Assembly (NCBI RefSeq): GCF_010020825.1
Contig: NZ_JAACJE010000001.1
Coordinates: 1,674,001-1,738,000 of the forward strand
Direction: 5' to 3'
Length of the DNA stretch: 64,000 nucleotides
DNA from: Acidovorax sp. 210-6
GTDB lineage: Bacteria; Pseudomonadota; Gammaproteobacteria; Burkholderiales; Burkholderiaceae_C
The notes below the pieces were generated by a model, which was not told the DNA's origin, did no database searches, and saw only the letters and a program-made list of their open reading frames with translations. Below are positions 58,576 to 64,000 of the stretch, in pieces (the first letter of the stretch is position 1; each line of letters starts with the position of its first letter). Both the position numbers and the translations under genes were made by a program.

Positions 58576-60663
58576 GTGGCTTTTTCGCCATCGTACTGCG
58601 ATTCTGTGTCCACACATCACCCCAGCCCTCTTGGTGCGCTGCCAGACGCAGTGCAGCAGTGCTTTGCCGATGGCGGCCCTTTGGCGCAAGCCTTGCCGGG
58701 TTTTCGCCAGCGCCCAGGCCAGACCGCCATGGCACTGGCTGTGGCCGACACGGTGGCCCATGGTGGGGCATTGGTGGTCGAGGCAGGTACGGGCGTCGGC
58801 AAGACCTATGCCTACTTGGTCCCAGCGCTGCTCAGTGGCGAGCGGGTGCTGATCTCCACCGCCACCAAGGCTTTGCAGGACCAGCTTTTCAACCGTGACC
58901 TGCCCCGCTTGGCCCAGGCGCTGGGTTTGCCGGTGCGCGCTGCTTTGCTCAAGGGCCGCGCCAGCTACCTGTGTCTGCACCGCCTGGAGCAAAGCCGGCA
59001 GGATGCCTCTGCCTGCGATGCGAGCCTGACCCATGCACTGGCGCGGGTGGAAACATGGGCCCAGACCACCCGCAGTGGCGACCTGGCAGAACTGCCGGGT
59101 CTGGACCAACGGTCGGCCATTCTTCCTTGGGTGACCTCCACGCGTGACAACTGCCTGGGCAGCCACTGCCCGCAGTTCCGGCGCTGCCATGTATTCCAGG
59201 CACGGCGTGAGGCATTGGCGGCCGAAGTGGTGGTGGTCAACCACCATTTGTTTTTTGCCGACTGGGCGCTGCGTGAAACCGGCATGGCCGAGCTGCTGCC
59301 CGATGTGCGCGTGGTGGTGTTCGATGAGGCGCACCAGATCCAGGAGACCGGGGTGCAGTTTCTTGGTCAATCGCTGGGCAGCGCCCAGATGCTGGATCTG
59401 GCGCGTGACCTGCGCAGCGCAGGTCTGCAGCGTGCGCGCGGCATGGCAGATTGGCAGGGTCTGCACCACGACCTGGAGCAGCTTGCGCGCCGCTTGCGCC
59501 TGGCGTGCGGCGCGTATCCCACGGGCACGCGATTGAATTGGACGGAAGCTGTCCCGCAAGGCGTCACGTCCTCAGACTGGATCGAGGTGCTTGATGGCCT
59601 GAACCAGGTATGCGCCCAGGCCTGCGAATCGTTGGTTGCCGTGCTGGACATGGCGCCCGACTTTGTCCGACTGCACGAGCGAACCCTGGCCCTGCGCGCG
59701 CAGGTGCAGCGCTTTGCCACACCCTCCCAGATCGAGGGGGTGCGCTGGGTGGAAGTGGGCCTGCAGGTTCGCCTGGTCGAGGCGCCGCTGGACCTGGCCC
59801 CGGTGGTGCAGGGGTGGTTGCAGCTGCCGGATGCCGCACAGACCCATCCGGGTGCCACACAGGCCGCCCCGACCAGGGCATGGGTCTTCACGTCCGCCAC
59901 GTTGGGGACGGACGAGGCCCTGAGCTGGTTCACCGAGCCCCTGGGGCTGGACCAGGCGCGTACCTTGCGTGTGCCCAGTCCTTTTGACCTGGAGCGCCAG
60001 GCGGCGCTCTACATTCCACGGGATTTGCCTCCGCCCACGGACGCTGCCCACAGCGCTGCCTTGGGCGAGTGGGTGGCTGAGGCGGCCTCACGCCTGCAAG
60101 GCCGAACGCTGGTACTCACCACCAGTCTGCGGGCGCTGCGTGTGCTGGGTGAGGCGCTGCGTGCCCGCTTGCCTGGGCTGCAGGTGTTGGTGCAGGGCGA
60201 GGGCACACGGCACAGCCTGATGGAGCGCTTTCGCCAAGGCAGTGCCCAGGGGGCGCCGGGCTGTGTGCTCGTGGCTTCGGTGTCGTTTTGGGAGGGGGTG
60301 GATGTGCCCGGCGATGCGTTGCAGCTGGTGGTCATCGACAAACTGCCGTTCCCGGTGCCGTCCGACCCCTTGGTGCAGGCGCACGCGCAGCGTTTGCAGC
60401 GGGCGGGCCGTAGCCCGTTCCGTGACCACGCCCTGCCCGAAGCGGCCGTGGCGCTCAAGCAGGGTGCGGGACGGCTGATCCGGCACGAAACCGATGAGGG
60501 AATTCTGGTGGTGGCCGATACCCGCCTGCTGGACCGTGGCTACGGCAAACGCCTGATGGCGGCCCTGCCGACTATGCGCAGGCTGGGGTCAGCAGAGGAA
60601 TTTGACGACGCGCTGCAGGCGCTGATCACCAGAACTTCCACCATGGATCGCTCTTGCCCCTGA
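58576..60663 (+). CDS. ATP-dependent DNA helicase, DinG/YoaA (XPD-like) family
   Basis: 695-residue SF2 helicase with an Fe-S domain. Walker A GTGVGKT follows VVEAG; DEAH is in VVVFDEAHQIQE. The four Fe-S cysteines are SYLCLHRL and NCLGSHCPQFRRC. The C-terminal motifs VSFWEGVDVPGD and GAGRLIRHETDEG match DinG/YoaA. Such helicases unwind G-quadruplexes, D-loops and R-loops during repair. The start is GTG at 58576; no ATG lies near. The 3' end overlaps the convergent bamD by 38 bp. Confidence 0.92.
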   Translation: MAFSPSYCDSVSTHHPSPLGALPDAVQQCFADGGPLAQALPGFRQRPGQTAMALAVADTVAHGGALVVEAGTGVGKTYAYLVPALLSGERVLISTATKALQDQLFNRDLPRLAQALGLPVRAALLKGRASYLCLHRLEQSRQDASACDASLTHALARVETWAQTTRSGDLAELPGLDQRSAILPWVTSTRDNCLGSHCPQFRRCHVFQARREALAAEVVVVNHHLFFADWALRETGMAELLPDVRVVVFDEAHQIQETGVQFLGQSLGSAQMLDLARDLRSAGLQRARGMADWQGLHHDLEQLARRLRLACGAYPTGTRLNWTEAVPQGVTSSDWIEVLDGLNQVCAQACESLVAVLDMAPDFVRLHERTLALRAQVQRFATPSQIEGVRWVEVGLQVRLVEAPLDLAPVVQGWLQLPDAAQTHPGATQAAPTRAWVFTSATLGTDEALSWFTEPLGLDQARTLRVPSPFDLERQAALYIPRDLPPPTDAAHSAALGEWVAEAASRLQGRTLVLTTSLRALRVLGEALRARLPGLQVLVQGEGTRHSLMERFRQGSAQGAPGCVLVASVSFWEGVDVPGDALQLVVIDKLPFPVPSDPLVQAHAQRLQRAGRSPFRDHALPEAAVALKQGAGRLIRHETDEGILVVADTRLLDRGYGKRLMAALPTMRRLGSAEEFDDALQALITRTSTMDRSCP

Positions 60664-61426
60664 ATCCGTTGGCGATAAAGCTGCTGTTGGGGTAGTTCTT
60701 GTCCAGCACGCGGCGCGTGTCGTCGCGCAACTGGGTCAAGCCCAGAGCGTCGTAGGACTGCACCAGGATATACAGCGCTTCTTCATGGGCGGGCACGGCC
60801 TCGTAGTCGCTCAAGGCAGACTGCGCACGACCAATTGCCGCCACATAGGCGCCCCGCTGGAAGTAGTAGCGTGCCACATGCACCTCGTACTGCGCCAGCG
60901 AATTGATGATGTAGGTCATGCGCTGGCGGGCGTCCTGCGCATAACGCGAATCGGGGAAGCGTGCCACCAGCTCGCGGAAGGATTCGTAGGAGTCTTTGGC
61001 GGCTTTTTGGTCGCGCTCCGACAGATCCTGGCGCGACACCCAGGAAAACATGCCCAGGTTGTCATTGAAGTTGACCAGGCCCTTGAGGTACAGCGCGTAA
61101 TCAATGGCTGGGCTGACCGGGTGCAGCTTCATGAAGCGGTCCAGCGTGGCAATGGCCTGGGGCTTTTCGTTCGCCTTGTACTGCGCGTAGGCCTTGTCGA
61201 GCTGTGCTTGTTGCGCCAGGGGCGTGCCCGCAGCGCGACCTTCGAGCTTTTCAAAAAGGGGTACCGCAGCGTCGTACCCGCCGCTGTTGAGCTCGTCGCG
61301 TGCCTCGGCGTAGATGCGGTCGGTCGTCCACCCTGCGGTTTTGTCTTCCGGGGTGCTGGAGCACCCGGTCGCCAGCAGACTGGCGGCCAACAGGGCCGTA
61401 ACGATGGAAAAAGGGGCTCGCAACAT
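60626..61426 (-). CDS. bamD: Outer membrane assembly lipoprotein BamD
   Basis: 266-residue TPR lipoprotein of the BAM complex that folds beta-barrel proteins into the outer membrane. The signal peptide ends in the lipobox LATGC (Cys22). TPR-like helices follow; recognisable blocks are HPVSPAIDYALYLKGLVNF, DQKAAKDSYESFRELVARFPDSRYA in parts, and ARYYFQRGAYVAAIGRAQ. ATG at 61426 is the conserved start. It is divergent from dnaE. Confidence 0.96.
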   Translation of the reverse strand: MLRAPFSIVTALLAASLLATGCSSTPEDKTAGWTTDRIYAEARDELNSGGYDAAVPLFEKLEGRAAGTPLAQQAQLDKAYAQYKANEKPQAIATLDRFMKLHPVSPAIDYALYLKGLVNFNDNLGMFSWVSRQDLSERDQKAAKDSYESFRELVARFPDSRYAQDARQRMTYIINSLAQYEVHVARYYFQRGAYVAAIGRAQSALSDYEAVPAHEEALYILVQSYDALGLTQLRDDTRRVLDKNYPNSSFIANGFRGKSDPWWKFW

Positions 61427-61581
61427 GGCAGGCGGCTTTCTGACGGGAAGATGCACGGATTTGGCGGCGCCCAGGGCGCCGCAGCATGGCTGGTTCGCAG
61501 CCAAAGGATTGTAGCGACGGCCAGCACCCCGCGTGGTGGTGCCGACCGAGGGGCGGGCGAGGGCTTTCTACAATGCAGCCA

Positions 61582-64000
61582 TGTTTGTCCATTTGCGCCT
61601 GCACACCGAATTCTCCGTCGTGGACGGAACCAACCGGATCGATGAAGCGGTGGCCAGTGCCGCGGCCGATGGCCAGCCCGCGCTGGCCATTTCCGACCTC
61701 AACAACCTGTTTGGCGCCGTCAAGTTCTACAAGGCCGCGCGCGGCAAGGGCGTCAAGCCCATTCTGGGGGCCGAAATCGTGCTGGAAGGCGAGGGCAGTC
61801 ACCCGCCTGCGCGCTTGGTGTTGCTGGTGCAGGGGAGCCAGGGCTACCTCAATCTTTCCGAATTGCTGGCCCGCGCCTGGACGCGCAATGCCGCCAAGGG
61901 CCAGGCCCTGTGCACCTGGGCCTGGTTGGAGGAACTCTCGCCCGGCATGATTGCCCTTTCGGGCGCCCAGGCCGGGCCGGTGGGGCAGGCACTGATGCGG
62001 GGTGACGAGGCGGGTGCTGCCGATCTGGCGCTGCGGCTGGCGGGCGTGTTTCCGCACCGCTTTTACCTGGAGATCCAGCGCGCTGGCAGACCCGAGGACG
62101 AAACCCATGTGGCGGCAGCCGTGCCTCTGGCGGCACGCTTGAACCTGCCGGTGGTCGCCACCCACCCGGTGCAGTTTGCGACCGAGGAGGATTTTGAGGC
62201 GCATGAGGCGCGTGTCTGCATCGCCGAGGGCGAAATCCTGGCGAACCCGCGCCGGGTGCGGCGTTTTACGCGTGAGCAGTATTTCAAGAGCAGTGCGCAA
62301 ATGCAGGCCTTGTTTGCCGATATTCCCTCGGCACTCGCCAACACAGTGGAAATTGCCAAGCGCTGCAATCTCACGCTGGTGCTGGGCAAGCCGCAGTTGC
62401 CCAATTTCCCCATTCCGGGGGGCATGACGATCGAGGAATTCTTCCGAAAGGTCTCGCACGACGGACTGGAAGAACGACTGCAGCACCTGTATCCCGATGT
62501 CGCCGAGCGCGACCGCCAACGCCCGCGCTATGTGGAGCGGCTGGAATTTGAGCTGGGCACCATCCTGAAGATGGGCTTCCCCGGCTACTTCCTCATCGTG
62601 GGTGACTTCATCCAGTGGGCCAAGAACAACGGCTGCCCCGTGGGGCCGGGGCGGGGTTCGGGAGCGGGCTCGCTGGTGGCGTATGCGCTCAAGATCACCG
62701 ACCTCGATCCCTTGCAGTACAACCTGCTGTTCGAGCGCTTTCTGAATCCCGAGCGGGTTTCCATGCCCGACTTCGACATCGACTTCTGCCAGGCCAACCG
62801 CGACCGGGTGATCGATTACGTGAAGGAAAAATACGGCAAGGATGCCGTGAGCCAGATCGCCACCTTCGGCACCATGGCAGCCAAGGCCGCCATCCGCGAC
62901 GTGGGCCGGGTGATGGACCTGAGCTACACGTTTTGTGATGGCATCTCCAAGCTGGTGCCCGCAAAACCCGGCCAGACCTACACCCTGGCCTATCCGCCCG
63001 AGACCAAGAAGGAAGGTGACAAGAACAACTACGCGCTGGAACTGGAGCCCCTGTTGTACGAGCGCGTGCGCAAGGAAGAGGACGTGCGCACCGTCATCGA
63101 GATGGCGCAAAAGCTCGAAGGCATGACGCGCAACATCGGCATGCACGCGGGCGGCGTGCTGATTGCGCCGGGCAAGCTGACCGACTTTTGCCCGCTGTAC
63201 CAGCAGCCAGGCAGCGAGTCGGCTGTCAGCCAGTACGACAAGGATGACGTGGAGGCGATCGGCCTGGTCAAGTTCGACTTTCTGGGCCTGGCCACGCTCA
63301 CCATCCTGGAGATCGCCAAGGAATTCATCGTGCGCCGGCACAAGGGCCAGGAGCACTTTGCCTTCGAGAACATTCCACTGGACGACGGCCCAACCTACAG
63401 GCTTTTCTCCGAGGGCAAGACCGAAGCCGTGTTCCAGTTTGAAAGCCGGGGCATGCAGGGCATGCTCAAGGAAGCGCGCCCCAGTCGGCTGGAAGACCTG
63501 ATTGCGCTGAACGCCCTGTACCGCCCCGGCCCCATGGACCTGATTCCCAGCTTTGTGGCGCGCAAGCATGGCAAGGAAGTGGTGGAGTACCCCCACCCGC
63601 TGGTGGAACCCGTGCTGGCCGAGACCTACGGCATCATGGTCTATCAGGAGCAGGTGATGCAGACCGCCCAGGTGCTGGGCGGTTACAGCCTGGGCGGCGC
63701 CGACATGCTGCGCCGTGCCATGGGCAAGAAAAAGGCCGAGGAGATGGCCGAGCACCGGGCCATCTTCCGCAAGGGTGCCGCAGAAAAAGGCATCAGCCAG
63801 GAGAAGGCCGACGAGGTGTTCGACCTGATGGAGAAGTTCGCGGGCTACGGCTTCAACAAGTCGCACGCCGCCGCGTACTCGCTGCTGGCCTACCACACCG
63901 GCTGGCTCAAGGTGCACTACACGGCCGAGTTCTTCTGCGCCAACATGACCGTGGAAATGGACGACACCGACAAGCTCAAGGTGTTGTACGAAGATGCCAC
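61582..64000 (+). CDS. dnaE: DNA polymerase III alpha subunit, N-terminal 806 codons (runs off window)
   Basis: Catalytic subunit of the replicative polymerase; the frame is open to the right edge, so the last third or more is missing. The PHP domain begins MFVHLRLHTEFSVVDG. The polymerase catalytic aspartates are in MPDFDIDFCQ and the later GMHAGGVLIAPG, NALYRPGPMDLIPSF and YGFNKSHAAAYSLLAYHT blocks are normal DnaE sequence. ATG at 61582; an ATG at 61574 is out of frame. It is divergent from bamD with 155 bp between. Confidence 0.97.

Noticed and set aside
61251-63917. 888-codon open frame antisense to dnaE
   Set aside because: The sense strand encodes a canonical DnaE with intact catalytic motifs. 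The antisense product is low in motif content and is a GC artefact.

Overview
The window is about 64 kb of high-GC, gene-dense chromosome from a betaproteobacterium. Gene content and order (sucA-sucB-lpdA-zapE, ilvB-ilvH-ilvC-pssA-leuA, aat-bpt, sufBCDSUT, DUF1631, DUF3619 and DUF3106 proteins) point to Comamonadaceae, most likely Acidovorax or a close relative. That placement is inference from gene families, not a database match. I see no prophage, insertion sequence, CRISPR array or rRNA operon. Nearly every gene has core or conserved accessory functions, so the interest lies mainly in regulation and small repeats.

Layout. 1-13 kb: end of a chromate transporter, RNA helicase hrpA, a DUF2325 gene behind a Fur-like promoter, a DUF1631 protein, and divergent membrane (hppA) and soluble (ppa) pyrophosphatases. 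11-16 kb: two chemoreceptors flanking an alpha/beta hydrolase; their signalling domains are almost identical in DNA and both end in a CheR/CheB-docking pentapeptide. 16-17.6 kb: nnrS and a DUF2249 gene behind a perfect NsrR-like palindrome. 17.6-23.6 kb: a leftward sufB-C-D-S-U-T operon for Fe-S cluster assembly. 23.7-30 kb: a CHASE-PAS-GGDEF-EAL protein, a FemAB-like acyltransferase, and nadE next to the PII gene glnB. 29.7-32.8 kb: a leftward ECF sigma factor operon (sigma, DUF3619, DUF3106, RDD, LOG). 33-39.5 kb: branched-chain amino acid genes ilvB-H-C, pssA, and leuA with a leader-peptide attenuator. 39.6-45 kb: pbpG, an IclR regulator, the N-degron transferases aat-bpt, tandem tRNA-Asn genes, a DUF454 gene and a peptide deformylase. 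44.5-48.8 kb: DUF779 and an aldehyde dehydrogenase behind a sigma-54 promoter, with a divergent AcoR-type activator. 48.8-57.7 kb: an AI-2E family permease, the 2-oxoglutarate dehydrogenase genes, zapE and a small exported protein. 57.7-64 kb: a PP2C phosphatase, a DinG/XPD-type helicase, bamD, and the first 806 codons of dnaE.

Main observations. (1) A dispersed double-hairpin repeat of about 45 bp occurs eight times. Five copies are intergenic and three lie in frame inside genes (hrpA, the FemAB-like gene, nadE), so it appears able to enter coding sequence without breaking the frame. (2) The ECF sigma operon resembles a sigma/anti-sigma/sensor module of unknown signal and is the best candidate for an undescribed system. 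(3) leuA carries a classical leucine attenuator. (4) NsrR-like, Fur-like, suf and sigma-54/UAS sites can each be read directly from the sequence. (5) Two ten-base homopolymer tracts sit where slippage would switch off the AcoR-type regulator or fuse the RDD and LOG proteins.
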